Source: Pyxidicoccus parkwaysis
GTDB taxonomy: Bacteria > Myxococcota > Myxococcia > Myxococcales > Myxococcaceae
Length of the DNA stretch: 64,000 bases
Assembly: GCF_017301735.1 (NCBI RefSeq)
Contig: NZ_CP071090.1
Coordinates: 2,408,001-2,472,000 of the forward strand
Reading direction: 5' to 3'
Both the position numbers and the translations under genes were made by a program. Positions 1 through 8,640 of this stretch are shown piece after piece (the first letter of the stretch is position 1; each line of letters starts with the position of its first letter). The notes below the pieces were generated by a model that saw only the letters and a list, made by a program, of their open reading frames with translations, made no database searches and had not been told where the DNA came from.

Positions 1-38
1 TCAGGGAGCCTCGCCGTATTGTCCTGGCCAATCACGCG

Positions 39-959
39 TTGCCGTATGTGGCGGGGCCCACAGGAGCGGCGCTGGCGGCCAGCATCGTTCGCGCGGTAGG
101 GGACCTCTGGTTTGAAGCCGAATCCAGTCCCAATTCCTCCAAGAGCTTCACCATCGAGCAGATCGCCGACAAGCTGAAACTGCCCGTGGAGAAGGTGCTT
201 CCCATAGCGAGGCTTCTCGAGGACCAACCCTGGGGATGGGCGAACCCCGGGGGAGGAAGCGAGCAGGGCTGGTATGTGATTGTCCGCGACAACGACATCC
301 AGCACTTCATGGGGGTCAGAAGCTGGGAGGAGTACGTCCGCATCCGAGACCAGCGGTCCCCCATGCACGCGCTCGTTCCGGAAGACACGCTGGGGTTCGA
401 TATGTCCCTAGCTGATTCTCCCCAGGAGGCGGTGAGGGCCGCGGTCAGGGCCGCGGTGGCGTTGGTTCCTGACGGAGCTTCATCCGCGAATCAACCCACT
501 GTCTCCGCCAGGGCACAGCCCAAGGTCTTCCTGGGGCATGGCCATTCGCATTTGTGGCGTGCCTTGAAGGACTTCCTACAGGCCGAGCTTCAGTTGGACC
601 CTGTCGAGTTCAACAGCGCTACCATCGTCGGTCAGCATATCGTGCAGAGGCTCAATGACATCCTCGGCGAATGCAAGCTGGCGTTCCTCGTGATGACGCC
701 CGAACTGGAGGTGATGGATGAAGGCACGCGGAGCCGGCATGCACGGCAGAATGTGATTCACGAAATCGGCCTGTTCCAGGGACGGCTCGGCTTCGAGAAG
801 ACCATCATCTTGAGACAGCAGGACTGTGCCGAGTTCTCCAACAACGCGGGTGTCGTCTACATCGAGTTCCCTCCAGGGAAGATCGAGGCGTGCTTCGAGC
901 ACGTGCGCCGCGTGGTTCGCAAGCTCCTACCCGAAGCGCAATCGCCTCCGCGCAGGTGA
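39..959 (+). CDS. TIR-like (CAP12/Pycsar-type) effector with N-terminal winged-helix-like region
   Basis: The C-terminal half (about residues 160-290) matches the TIR-like nucleotide-binding domain of family PF10137. It opens with KVFLGHG, has a central beta strand LAFLVMTPELE, and carries the conserved stretch RQNVIHEIGLFQGRLGFEK that holds the likely catalytic Glu. Family members in CBASS/Pycsar defence bind cyclic nucleotides or cleave NAD. The N-terminal 100 residues contain a helix-turn-helix-like stretch (FTIEQIADKLKLPVEKV). The first visible start is TTG at 39, but the frame stays open to the window edge, so the real start may lie upstream. It converges with the operon ending at 990. 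Family assignment is firm; a defence role is inferred from family and neighbours. Confidence 0.8.
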   Translation: MPYVAGPTGAALAASIVRAVGDLWFEAESSPNSSKSFTIEQIADKLKLPVEKVLPIARLLEDQPWGWANPGGGSEQGWYVIVRDNDIQHFMGVRSWEEYVRIRDQRSPMHALVPEDTLGFDMSLADSPQEAVRAAVRAAVALVPDGASSANQPTVSARAQPKVFLGHGHSHLWRALKDFLQAELQLDPVEFNSATIVGQHIVQRLNDILGECKLAFLVMTPELEVMDEGTRSRHARQNVIHEIGLFQGRLGFEKTIILRQQDCAEFSNNAGVVYIEFPPGKIEACFEHVRRVVRKLLPEAQSPPRR

Positions 960-989
960 CGCGCGCTCCCGAGGCACACATGACGGGTC

Positions 990-1745
990 CTACTCGCGCA
1001 CCAGCCTGAACAAGTCCCTCAGTGCACTCGCCAGCAGCCGCAGGGCCTTTGCCCAGGGAAGCGTCACGAGGGAGAGCACCGTGGCGATGACCTGGATGAC
1101 CAACGCCGAGAGCCTGATGATGGTCCGGTAGCGCTCGATGCTCTCGCCGAGTCCCTTCGACGCCGTCTCGCACGCACGCCCGAGCGCCTCTTCGTCCTGC
1201 GGCGCCGTCAAGGGAAGGGTGGCAGAGGCATCCCCGTCGAGGGCAACGCCGAGCCGGACATCCATCGCGCCCTCCCGGGCCAGCTCGGTGTGGAACCCGA
1301 GCCAGGCAGCACGCGCGTCGCGAAGGACGCTCACCACCTTCGCATAGACGTTTCCGAGCAGGCGCTTGATGACGGACTCTCCCCCCAGCAGCAACGGCCC
1401 CGCCGCCTCTTCGCTCTCGAGCAGGTCGACGGCGCCATCCAGCTCGGCCAGCGAGCCCGCCATGGGAAGCCCGGCCAGCGCACCGAGCTCCACCGGAGGA
1501 ACCAGTGGCGCGGAGAGCAATTCGACATCGTCGCGCGGTACGTCCCCCTCCAAGTGGCGGTCTATCTCGCGCAGGCGTTCCTCGATGCCCTCCGGAGAGG
1601 CGGCGGTGAGGGGAGGGAGCTCGAGCGGAACGGGCTCCTCGCCAAGCAGTGCGAAGGCAGCCGGAGGGCTCATGCTCGAGTGAGCGCGCCGGACGAGGTC
1701 CACCACGGAGATGGATTCGAGCCGCTCGTTGACGCGCGTCGGCAC
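990..1745 (-). CDS. Membrane-anchored protein, last gene of a three-gene operon
   Basis: About 251 residues from a GTG at 1745, eight bases past the stop of the preceding gene. The same frame is open further upstream, but that part overlaps the preceding gene and reads as its shadow. The body is acidic and leucine-rich with no recognised domain. Near the C-terminus is a hydrophobic stretch (LSALVIQVIATVLSLVTL), probably a single membrane anchor, followed by a basic amphipathic tail. Its position behind two small paralogous proteins, between TIR and CHAT effectors, suggests a membrane-associated sensor or partner in the same system. This is context only; the function is unknown. Confidence 0.6.
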   Translation of the reverse strand: MPTRVNERLESISVVDLVRRAHSSMSPPAAFALLGEEPVPLELPPLTAASPEGIEERLREIDRHLEGDVPRDDVELLSAPLVPPVELGALAGLPMAGSLAELDGAVDLLESEEAAGPLLLGGESVIKRLLGNVYAKVVSVLRDARAAWLGFHTELAREGAMDVRLGVALDGDASATLPLTAPQDEEALGRACETASKGLGESIERYRTIIRLSALVIQVIATVLSLVTLPWAKALRLLASALRDLFRLVRE

Positions 1746-1752
1746 CAGCGCC

Positions 1753-2037
1753 TCAGCCCAGGACAGCCCGCGCGACCTTTGCCAGCGCCGTGAGCCGCTC
1801 GTGGTTGAGGGCCAGTGAGGCGCGCACCACCGTCGTATGCAGGTCGAGCACGGAGGGCGGGACGCGTGGCACTCCAATCCGACACACCACGTCACCATCC
1901 ATGGAGATGCGCGTGTGGAGCGCCAGTTGGACCTGTCCCTCGTGCGGCCACGCCGTCCGCACATCCAGATGTGTCAGGTCGTCCGCGACCCGCCGGAGGG
2001 TCGTCTGGAGTGACTGCCATTCATCGGCGAGTCCCAT
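1753..2037 (-). CDS. Small conserved-looking protein, paralogue of the gene at 2052-2381
   Basis: 94 residues, ATG preceded by GGAGAC. Its C-terminal half aligns by eye with the C-terminal half of the upstream 109-residue protein: T.I..DGD, then a proline, then (M/L)D(I/L)H...V..A, then an amphipathic helix. Paralogous small proteins in tandem suggest subunits of one assembly or a duplicated adaptor. It starts 14 nt after the stop of the upstream gene, and the downstream gene begins 8 nt after its own stop, so the three genes are probably one transcript. No known family recognised. Confidence 0.65.
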   Translation of the reverse strand: MGLADEWQSLQTTLRRVADDLTHLDVRTAWPHEGQVQLALHTRISMDGDVVCRIGVPRVPPSVLDLHTTVVRASLALNHERLTALAKVARAVLG

Positions 2038-2051
2038 GCCTGTCTCCGGAG

Positions 2052-2381
2052 CTAGGAGAACGACTTGACGATTTCAGCGATGGACTTCAGGAGCGCCGCG
2101 CGGCCCTCGGTCGCGAGCTGCACCGAGCGCGAGTGGATGTCCATCCACTCCTTGCTGGGAGTGCCATTGGCCGTGGGGACCACGGTGTCGATGTCCCCGT
2201 CCAGGCGGATCTCCGTCTGGGCAATCACCTGGGCCTGCTGGCCGGGAGTCACGGTCCATGCGCCGTTGGCGTACGTCGCCGTGACATTCCCCGCGAGCGT
2301 GTTCACCGTGAGGGTGGTTGCATCCCGGATGGCGCTTTCCAGCTTCCTTCCCAGCTCCGTGACTTCATTCTGCCAGGGCAT
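2052..2381 (-). CDS. Small protein, first gene of the three-gene operon
   Basis: 109 residues. The ATG at 2381 was chosen because it has a strong Shine-Dalgarno (GGAGGGG) about seven bases upstream; the same frame is open further upstream but looks non-coding there. The N-terminus is an amphipathic helix, followed by beta-rich sequence, the motif TEIRLDGDID, then WMDIHSRSVQLA and a C-terminal helix. It shares that motif order with the next gene. It is transcribed divergently from the metallophosphoesterase gene starting near 2476-2500, so the roughly 100-bp gap should hold promoters for both. The function is unknown; a role in the surrounding effector cluster is inferred from position. Confidence 0.65.
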   Translation of the reverse strand: MPWQNEVTELGRKLESAIRDATTLTVNTLAGNVTATYANGAWTVTPGQQAQVIAQTEIRLDGDIDTVVPTANGTPSKEWMDIHSRSVQLATEGRAALLKSIAEIVKSFS

Positions 2382-2475
2382 GTTCCCCCTCCACGTCGAG
2401 TGATGCGAGGCGCGGTCATAGAAGTCCAGCTGTCGATCTTCTGTCAATGAGCGCCTAGAGTGCTCGACGAGTGCG

Positions 2476-3999
2476 GTGCGAACCGGCGGGGGCGCGACAG
2501 TGACTGTCCATTTCAACGAAGCGCAGACCACGTCCTCGTCTTTCGACGAGGTGTACTCGGTCTCGGACCTTCACCTGGGAGGCGTGAAGGGGTTCCAGAT
2601 TTTCGACCAGGGCGAGCTCCTGGCGCGGACGGTGCGCATGATTGCCGCGCTGCCCGCCGGACGCCGCGTGGCCCTGGTGCTCAATGGCGACGTCGTCGAC
2701 TTCCTGGCGGAGCCCGAGGCGAAATACCTCGATGTGGAAGGTGCCCTCGACAAGCTGAAGCGCATCGAGGCGGATGCCGCGTTCAGATCGGTGTTCGATG
2801 CACTCCGGACGCTGGTCCGCACGCCGTACCGCACCCTGGTGGTCTGCATGGGCAACCACGATGTGGAGATGGCGCTTCCCAAGGCGCGCGCGTTCCTGGA
2901 GGAAGCGCTCTGTGGCGCGGACGCGGCGGCCCGGGGGCGGCTGCGCCTCGTCCTGGATGGAACGGGTTTCGAAGCCCGGGTGGGCGGCGCGCGCGCCTTC
3001 TTCGTCCACGGAAACGAGGTCGACTCGTGGAATGTCGTCGACCACGACGCCCTGCGCCGCATCATCCGGGCACTCCATGCCGACAGGCCGCTGCCCAGGT
3101 GGAGCTCCAATGCGGGCACGCAGTTGGTTGTCGACGTGATGAACGACATCAAGCGGCGCTACCCCCTGGTGGACCTGCTCAAGCCGGAGACGAAGCCCGT
3201 GCCCGCCGTGCTCATGGGGCTGGAGCCGAGCATCCTGGGGAAGCTCTCCGCCCTCGCCCCGCTGCTCTTGAAGAAGACGACCACCGGCGTCCGGATGTGG
3301 CGTGGGCTGCTCGGGGAGGACGAGAACGCGCCCAGGGACGGGCAGGTGGAGCTGAGCCCCGACGCGGCGCTGAGCCAGCTCATGCCCGGCACGGTCCAGA
3401 ACCTCAGTGGGCAGCAACTGCTGGAGCGGGCGAGCGCGGAGCTGGAAGCGGGCAGGCCCGCGCTGGACTGGAGCCGCCTGCCCGGAAGCGAAGCACGCAC
3501 GCTGGGGATGGGGGGGATGGTGATGGACCTCATCCTCGATCGCGACCGTGACGAGAACCTGCGGGATGCGCTGCAGAAGTGGCTCTCCCGGGACGAGACG
3601 TTCGAATGGTCCACCCAGGACGACACCTTCCGCGAGCTCGACGAGAGCGTCGGGCCGGACATCGACTTCCTCGTGGCCGGGCACACGCACCTGGAGCGCT
3701 CTCTGCGGCGCACGAACGGAGTGGGGCACTACTTCAACAGCGGGACCTGGGTGCAGCTCATCCAACTGACGCGGGCGCAGTTGGCGGACCGGCAGGGTTT
3801 CGCACCCGTCCTCGCCGCATTCCGGGAGGGCACACTCGCTGCCCTGGACGCGGCGAAGCTGGTGCTCCGCCGTCCCACCGTGGTGGCCATCCGGGCGGTG
3901 GATGGGGGCGCCCGCGGGGTGCTCGCGCGTGCGGAGGCAGAGGATGAGCTGGCCCGACTCAAGGAATTGCCAGACACAGCGCGCCTGATTCGACGTTGA
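2476..3999 (+). CDS. Calcineurin-like metallophosphoesterase
   Basis: About 507 residues from GTG 2476; an alternative GTG at 2500 sits just behind a purine-rich stretch and is equally possible. All metal-site motifs of the PF00149 fold are visible: SDLHLGG (near residue 30), NGDVVD (70), GNHD (126), HGNE (178) and GHTH (about 401). The long insertion between HGNE and GHTH is larger than in UDP-diacylglucosamine hydrolases, and no export signal or membrane segment is seen, so it should act in the cytoplasm on an unknown phosphoester or nucleotide. Only nine bases separate it from the CHAT gene, so the two are almost certainly co-transcribed and may form an enzyme-protease pair. Confidence 0.85.
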   Translation: MRTGGGATVTVHFNEAQTTSSSFDEVYSVSDLHLGGVKGFQIFDQGELLARTVRMIAALPAGRRVALVLNGDVVDFLAEPEAKYLDVEGALDKLKRIEADAAFRSVFDALRTLVRTPYRTLVVCMGNHDVEMALPKARAFLEEALCGADAAARGRLRLVLDGTGFEARVGGARAFFVHGNEVDSWNVVDHDALRRIIRALHADRPLPRWSSNAGTQLVVDVMNDIKRRYPLVDLLKPETKPVPAVLMGLEPSILGKLSALAPLLLKKTTTGVRMWRGLLGEDENAPRDGQVELSPDAALSQLMPGTVQNLSGQQLLERASAELEAGRPALDWSRLPGSEARTLGMGGMVMDLILDRDRDENLRDALQKWLSRDETFEWSTQDDTFRELDESVGPDIDFLVAGHTHLERSLRRTNGVGHYFNSGTWVQLIQLTRAQLADRQGFAPVLAAFREGTLAALDAAKLVLRRPTVVAIRAVDGGARGVLARAEAEDELARLKELPDTARLIRR

Positions 4000-4008
4000 G
4001 GAACCTGC

Positions 4009-6138
4009 ATGAAGACGACTCGCACCCTGACGCTCGAGTTTGTCCGCCACGGTCCGCCGCACAACCAATTGCTGTCCCCCATCACCGAGTACCTCGCGCT
4101 GTGTGGCAATCACGGCGCGACGTCTGTCTTTCTTCCCTTCGAGCATCATGAGTTCCTGCTGCGCCTGTCGGCCCTGCGATATCAGGAGCGGCGCGACCGG
4201 CCTGAAGACGCCATGGCGGTGCGCGCGGCCCATGCGCGGGAGATGGGCCAGCTCATGTCCGGCATCCTCGGAGAGGTCCCCGGGCTGAAGGCGGACCTGG
4301 GGAGCTGTCCACAACACCCGGACGAGCTCATCCACCTCCAGCTCGTGGTGTCCGCCGCGGAGCTCGCGCTGCTGCCGTTCGAGGCGGCCCTGACGCCTCC
4401 CGGCTCACCGGGCGCGGGCAAACCGCTGTCACTCCAGACAGCCCTGCCCATGTCGTTGACCCGTCAGGTGCGCAGGGCCTTCACCCCGGTCGTGCACTGG
4501 CCGACCACGCCTCGCATCCTCTGCGCCATCTCGTCCGCTGGAGGGGTTGTGCCTGGCGCGGACCATGTGCGCGTGCTGCGCGCGGCCATCGCCCCCTGGG
4601 TGCGCCCGGCGGAGCAGGCCAGCGCCGGTGCCCCCGACAACGTGGGGGACATGCTCACCGTCATGACCGATGCCAGCCTGGAGAAGCTCAGCCAGGCGTG
4701 CTCGGAGAAGGCCTACACCCATGTGCACATCCTCGCGCATGGCAAGTCCTTCCCCGTCGTAGGAGGCACGCGCTTCGGGCTTGCGCTGCATGACAGCCGG
4801 GATGCCTCGAAGGTGGAAGTGGTGGACGGAGAGCGGCTGGCTCTGGCTCTGCGCTCGCACAAACACACGCAGGGAGTGCCGCTCACGCCCCCCGCGGTAG
4901 TCACGGTGGCCAGTTGCGACTCCGGCAACGTGGACACGCTGATTGCTCCCGGCGCGAGCCTGGCGCACGCGCTGCACGAGGCGGAGATTCCACTGGTCGT
5001 CGCCTCGCAGTTCCCGCTCACCTTCGCGGGCTCCATGGTGCTGACTCACGTCCTCTACTCGCGGTTGTTGTGGGGCGCGGACCCCCGCGTCGTCCTCCAC
5101 GAGGCGCGGCAGAAGCTCAGATTGCTGGAGGGAGAGGTCCACGACTGGGCAAGCGTCGTCGCCTACACCTCCTTTCCGCCGGACTTCGACAGCAGGCTGT
5201 GGAGCTCCCAGGTCCGGCAGGCCCATGCGGCCGCGGAGGCGGCGTTGGCCCGCTCGGGCAGGCTGCTCGAGCCCACGGGCCCGCTCACCGACAAGGAGGG
5301 CCCCGCACCTGTTGCTCCCGAGGCCAAGACGATAGCGAAGCTGACCGAGGAGCTCGGCAACCTGACCGTCGCCAGGGACCGGCTCCTCGCCGCGCTCCCG
5401 CAAGAACGTGCCCAGGCCGCTCGCGCGGCGGAGCTCTACGGGCAGTGCGGCAGCATCGAGAAGCGACGCGCCCAGATTCACTACCATGTGCGGCAGCAGA
5501 GCAAGGATGAGGGTCGCCTGCGCGAGCTGGACCTGGAGATCCGCGCCGCGCTGGAGCGGGCGGCATCCTATTACTGGGAGGGCTTGCAACGGGTGCTGCC
5601 GTCCCAGTGGCTCGCCACCCAGAACCTCTGCATCCGCTGGCTGCTGGACGGGAAGGTGGAAGCGAGGTGGTGGCGGGTGGCTCAGGCCTCCTCTCGCATG
5701 GACCTGGAGGGATCGAGCGCGGAGAGCCGGCTCTGGGCGCACGCAAGCCTCGCCGAGGTCTACCTGCTCGCTCCGTTCATCGAGCCGTCGCCGACGGATG
5801 TGAAGACGGAGGACCCGACGCAGGACCTGTCCCCGGAGACCGCGCGGGAGCTGGCGCTCAAACACGCCGAGAGTTTCGCCGGGTTGGCGGACCGCAACTC
5901 CTTTCACCTCCTGTCGACCCGGAGGCAGTTCGAGCGATACATGACGTGGTTCATCCCGTACGTGCGAGAGATGCTCGAGAAGGAGCACGCGCGAGAGGTG
6001 AGGTCTGGCTCGGAACGGAGCGCCAGCGTCAAGAGCAGGCTCGAGGCGCTGAGCTCACTCCAGGAGAACGTACGGGAAGTCCTCAAGCGCTTCCCCGTCT
6101 CCACATCGCCCGCGGCCTACTCGTATCCGACTTCGTGA
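4009..6138 (+). CDS. CHAT-domain caspase-like protease
   Basis: 709 residues; ATG with GAGGA upstream. Residues about 110-400 form a CHAT domain (PF12770, caspase fold): the catalytic His lies in HILAHGK (H244) and the catalytic Cys in VASCDSGN (C303), followed by the typical VVASQFPLTFAGS and a late FPPDFD segment. The C-terminal 300 residues are helical and rich in Arg, Glu and Ala without a recognised domain, perhaps a scaffold or substrate-recognition region. CHAT proteases act in bacterial conflict and programmed-death systems, activated by partner proteins or nucleic acid sensing. It is coupled to the upstream phosphoesterase and converges with a TIR gene. Catalytic assignment is strong; the target is unknown. 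Confidence 0.88.
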   Translation: MKTTRTLTLEFVRHGPPHNQLLSPITEYLALCGNHGATSVFLPFEHHEFLLRLSALRYQERRDRPEDAMAVRAAHAREMGQLMSGILGEVPGLKADLGSCPQHPDELIHLQLVVSAAELALLPFEAALTPPGSPGAGKPLSLQTALPMSLTRQVRRAFTPVVHWPTTPRILCAISSAGGVVPGADHVRVLRAAIAPWVRPAEQASAGAPDNVGDMLTVMTDASLEKLSQACSEKAYTHVHILAHGKSFPVVGGTRFGLALHDSRDASKVEVVDGERLALALRSHKHTQGVPLTPPAVVTVASCDSGNVDTLIAPGASLAHALHEAEIPLVVASQFPLTFAGSMVLTHVLYSRLLWGADPRVVLHEARQKLRLLEGEVHDWASVVAYTSFPPDFDSRLWSSQVRQAHAAAEAALARSGRLLEPTGPLTDKEGPAPVAPEAKTIAKLTEELGNLTVARDRLLAALPQERAQAARAAELYGQCGSIEKRRAQIHYHVRQQSKDEGRLRELDLEIRAALERAASYYWEGLQRVLPSQWLATQNLCIRWLLDGKVEARWWRVAQASSRMDLEGSSAESRLWAHASLAEVYLLAPFIEPSPTDVKTEDPTQDLSPETARELALKHAESFAGLADRNSFHLLSTRRQFERYMTWFIPYVREMLEKEHAREVRSGSERSASVKSRLEALSSLQENVREVLKRFPVSTSPAAYSYPTS

Positions 6139-6186
6139 GCATGGCTGGAAGGCCCGGTGGCGCTCATGATGGTCCGTGGGAGAACG

Positions 6187-7341
6187 TCAGCCGGCGCTGG
6201 GGGAGAGTGTGTTGGCCTCGGCCAGCGACCGCTCAATCAGCCGGAGGGCCTTCTCCGGGAGCGCCTTCTGCCTGGCCGCTCCGAACGCGGCCGGGATGAG
6301 GGCTGGCCACGCCACGAACAGTCCTACCGCCGCGGCGGCCGCCTTGTCCTTCCACTGGGCCTGACCCATCTCGACGACGAGCTCGAAGCCCTCCATGCGC
6401 ATCGAGATGGTGAACGCGACCGACGCACCAATCCACTTCTTCCACTTCTCGGCGCTTTGCGCCTGGACCAGCACCGTGGCTCCGTCGTTCAGCACCTGGG
6501 TCTGGAGTTGCTCGGAGGTGAGCCAGTTCTCCAGCCGCTGCGCCAGTGTGTAGATGTCCACGGAGGGGGCGGTGAACCGGTAGGTCTTGGGGGGCGTCCC
6601 GGCCCTGGCTGGCTGTTGCAGGGATGGCCCTGGCTGGCTCGTCCGGACCTCTACCGGCGAGCGCTCCACGGGCGCGCGGTGCATCGGCGCTTCGGCCGGC
6701 CTGGGCGCCGCGCCGGTCAGGCGGTCGATTTCTCGGGCCACGGCTTCGATGACGTCGGGCCGTTTCCGGAGCTGCCGTAGGAGCTCAAGGGCAACCGGGC
6801 GGTCGTCCTCGTCGTCGAGGTAGGCGCCCAGTGCCGCCACCATCGAGCGTTGTTCCTTGAGGGGCAGGCTCTCGGCCTCGAGCTTGATGGTGAACTCGTC
6901 GAGGTAGGTGATGGGAACCGGAGGGGCGACCGGAAGCGGATCCGGCAGCGGTCCGGCCTTGGGCAGGCGGTTCAGTGCGTTGACCAGGGCGAGCGTGCTG
7001 GCGATGCTGGCATTGCGGAAGTCGGTGTTCTGGTAGTTCGCCAGGCCTTCATGAAACAGGCGCGCGTCCACCGTCCCGACCATCACTGGAAGCAGGGCCC
7101 GCTGGGTGCCGATGGCGTACATGAGCTCGAGTCGGCACGCCTTCGACTTGGCCGAGTTCGGGCTCAGGGCGAACACGAACGCGTCGCAGGAGCGGATCTG
7201 CTCGAGAATGGTGTCCCACCACTGCTGCCCGCCCTTGAGCTCGCGGTCGAACCAGATGTCGTGGCCGATGCCCTCCACCGCCTGCTTGATCCCTTCCACG
7301 GCGTTGGCATCCTGACGGGCATAGCTCACGAAGACGCGCAT
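6187..7341 (-). CDS. TIR-domain protein with hydrophobic C-terminal region
   Basis: About 384 residues from ATG 7341, chosen over a TTG three bases upstream because AGAGGA lies seven bases before it. Residues 1-130 are a TIR_2 domain: RVFVSYARQDA, WFDR, a central DAFVFALSPNSA, and ACRLELMYAIG with the likely NADase Glu (near residue 73). A helical middle and a Pro-rich linker lead to a C-terminal domain (from about residue 240) ending in a hydrophobic stretch (VGLFVAWPALIPAAF) that may contact the membrane. TIR enzymes typically deplete NAD or make signalling nucleotides. It converges on the CHAT gene with a 48-bp gap. It could be the second effector of the same locus or an independent defence gene. 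Confidence 0.85.
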   Translation of the reverse strand: MRVFVSYARQDANAVEGIKQAVEGIGHDIWFDRELKGGQQWWDTILEQIRSCDAFVFALSPNSAKSKACRLELMYAIGTQRALLPVMVGTVDARLFHEGLANYQNTDFRNASIASTLALVNALNRLPKAGPLPDPLPVAPPVPITYLDEFTIKLEAESLPLKEQRSMVAALGAYLDDEDDRPVALELLRQLRKRPDVIEAVAREIDRLTGAAPRPAEAPMHRAPVERSPVEVRTSQPGPSLQQPARAGTPPKTYRFTAPSVDIYTLAQRLENWLTSEQLQTQVLNDGATVLVQAQSAEKWKKWIGASVAFTISMRMEGFELVVEMGQAQWKDKAAAAAVGLFVAWPALIPAAFGAARQKALPEKALRLIERSLAEANTLSPSAG

Positions 7342-7344
7342 CAA

Positions 7345-7662
7345 TTCATCCTCTCATCCTCGGCACGAGAGGAGTCCTTGGCGGGCTCCACCCGTGTCGG
7401 GGACGCAGCCCCCCGAGCCGACTTGGAGATTGGGGGGATGTTCACCGTCAAAGGTGAGCAGCCTGAGCCGAACGGACAACCGGAGCGGGGCGTGTTCGCC
7501 GGGGGCGGCTGGCGCTTCTCTGGAGTGGAAGCGGCTGATCCGCCCACGCCCTCGTCGATCTGAAGGTCCGGAAGCAACTCTGTTACCGCTCGTCCGACAA
7601 TTGAAGTTACGACAGGGACGGCCTCCCCCCGGACGCCCCCCTCCCCCTACCAGGAGCACATC
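7345..7662. other. Intergenic region between divergent TIR and peptidoglycan-binding genes
   Basis: About 320 bp without a supportable gene. Short frames here have the composition of shadows. It should contain the promoters of both flanking genes, but no convincing -35/-10 pair could be picked out. The AGGAG just before 7663 is the ribosome site of the plus-strand gene. Confidence 0.5.
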
Positions 7663-8631
7663 ATGGCCGTCGGCGGTGCAGGCTCATCGAGCAGCAGAGG
7701 CGGAAGTACGGGCGCCGGTCGCTCGTCCGGAACTTCGAGTGCGGGCAAGAGCTCCAGCGCGGGCAAGAGCGCGAGCAGCGCCTCGAAGTCCTCCACGGGC
7801 TCGATGGCCGCCGCGCGGGCGGCGGACCGGGCCAGCGTCAGCGGGTACTCCGCCGACAGCAAGAGCAAGGCCTCGACGAAGTCCTCCACGGGTTCGATGG
7901 CCGCCGCACGGGCCGCGGACCGGGCCAGCGTGAAGGGCTACTCCGCCGAGACCCGGTCCTCGACGAAGACTTCCTCCGGCTCGATGGCCGCCGCGCGCGC
8001 CGCGGACCGGGCCAGCGTGAAGGGCTACTCGGCTGAGAGCAGCTTCTCCTCGAAGAACTCGATGGCCGCGGCTCGGGCCGCGGACCGCGCGAGCGTGCTC
8101 GGCTACACGAGCGGCTCGCTCCGCAAGGGAACGACGAACGACACCGTCCGGGGTCTGCAGGATCGGCTGCGCTCCGCGGGCTTCAACCCTGGGAAGACGG
8201 ACGGGAAGTTCGGTCCCGCCACGGAGAAGGCCGTTCGCGACTTCCAGCGCTCGATGGGCCTCAAGGCCGATGGCGTGGTGGGGCGGAAGACCTTCGAGGC
8301 CCTCAACAAGTCCTCCAGCTTCACGCCGGCCACCAAGAATCGCACGGTGAGCACCACGGCGACGACGACCGGCCGGCCGTTCGAGGCGATGGCCCGGCTC
8401 GCGGAACAGCACGGTCTCACCGTCACCTCGACCACGGGCGGACAGCACAACACCCGCTCCAGGCACTACCAGGGCCGCGCCATCGACGTGCGCAGCCGCG
8501 GCGTGTCGCCGGAGCGCCTCAACGCCTTCATGGCCGATGCCCGGGCGCATGGCTACACCGTGCGCGACGAGCGGACACGCCCGGCGGGGCAGGCCGTCTG
8601 GGGCGGTCCGCACATCCACATCGAGAACTGA
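7663..8631 (+). CDS. Repeat protein with PG_binding_1 and M15/DUF882-like peptidase domain
   Basis: 322 residues, ATG with AGGAG. The first 150 residues are Ser/Gly/Lys-rich and carry four near-identical repeats of SMAAARAADRASV-x-GY (starting near residues 47, 78, 107 and 132). Next comes a peptidoglycan-binding domain of the PG_binding_1 type (about 155-215: VRGLQDRLRSAGF, DGKFGPATEKAVRDFQ, GLKADGVVG). The last 80 residues look like a D-Ala-D-Ala peptidase-type zinc site: SRHYQGRAIDVR and GPHIHIEN give the His/Asp ligands. No signal peptide is seen, so export, if any, needs a non-Sec route or lysis. It ends only ten bases before the outermost partial tRNA-Sec copy. It could be an endolysin, toxin or injected effector. 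Confidence 0.75.
   Translation: MAVGGAGSSSSRGGSTGAGRSSGTSSAGKSSSAGKSASSASKSSTGSMAAARAADRASVSGYSADSKSKASTKSSTGSMAAARAADRASVKGYSAETRSSTKTSSGSMAAARAADRASVKGYSAESSFSSKNSMAAARAADRASVLGYTSGSLRKGTTNDTVRGLQDRLRSAGFNPGKTDGKFGPATEKAVRDFQRSMGLKADGVVGRKTFEALNKSSSFTPATKNRTVSTTATTTGRPFEAMARLAEQHGLTVTSTTGGQHNTRSRHYQGRAIDVRSRGVSPERLNAFMADARAHGYTVRDERTRPAGQAVWGGPHIHIEN
7804..8106 (+). repeat. Four in-frame repeats of about 15 residues
   Basis: Within the gene at 7663-8631 the unit MAAARAADRASV-x-GY recurs four times, spaced by Ser/Lys/Thr-rich linkers of variable length. The repeated DNA is visible as recurrent blocks such as atggccgccgc and gcggaccgggccagcgt. Variable spacing with constant units suggests recombination or selection for a helical binding segment. 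Confidence 0.8.
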
Positions 8632-8640
8632 GTGGAGGGG

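Noticed and set aside
2455..4335. 626-codon open frame antisense to the metallophosphoesterase
   Set aside because: No domain or start signal; the plus strand has all phosphoesterase motifs.
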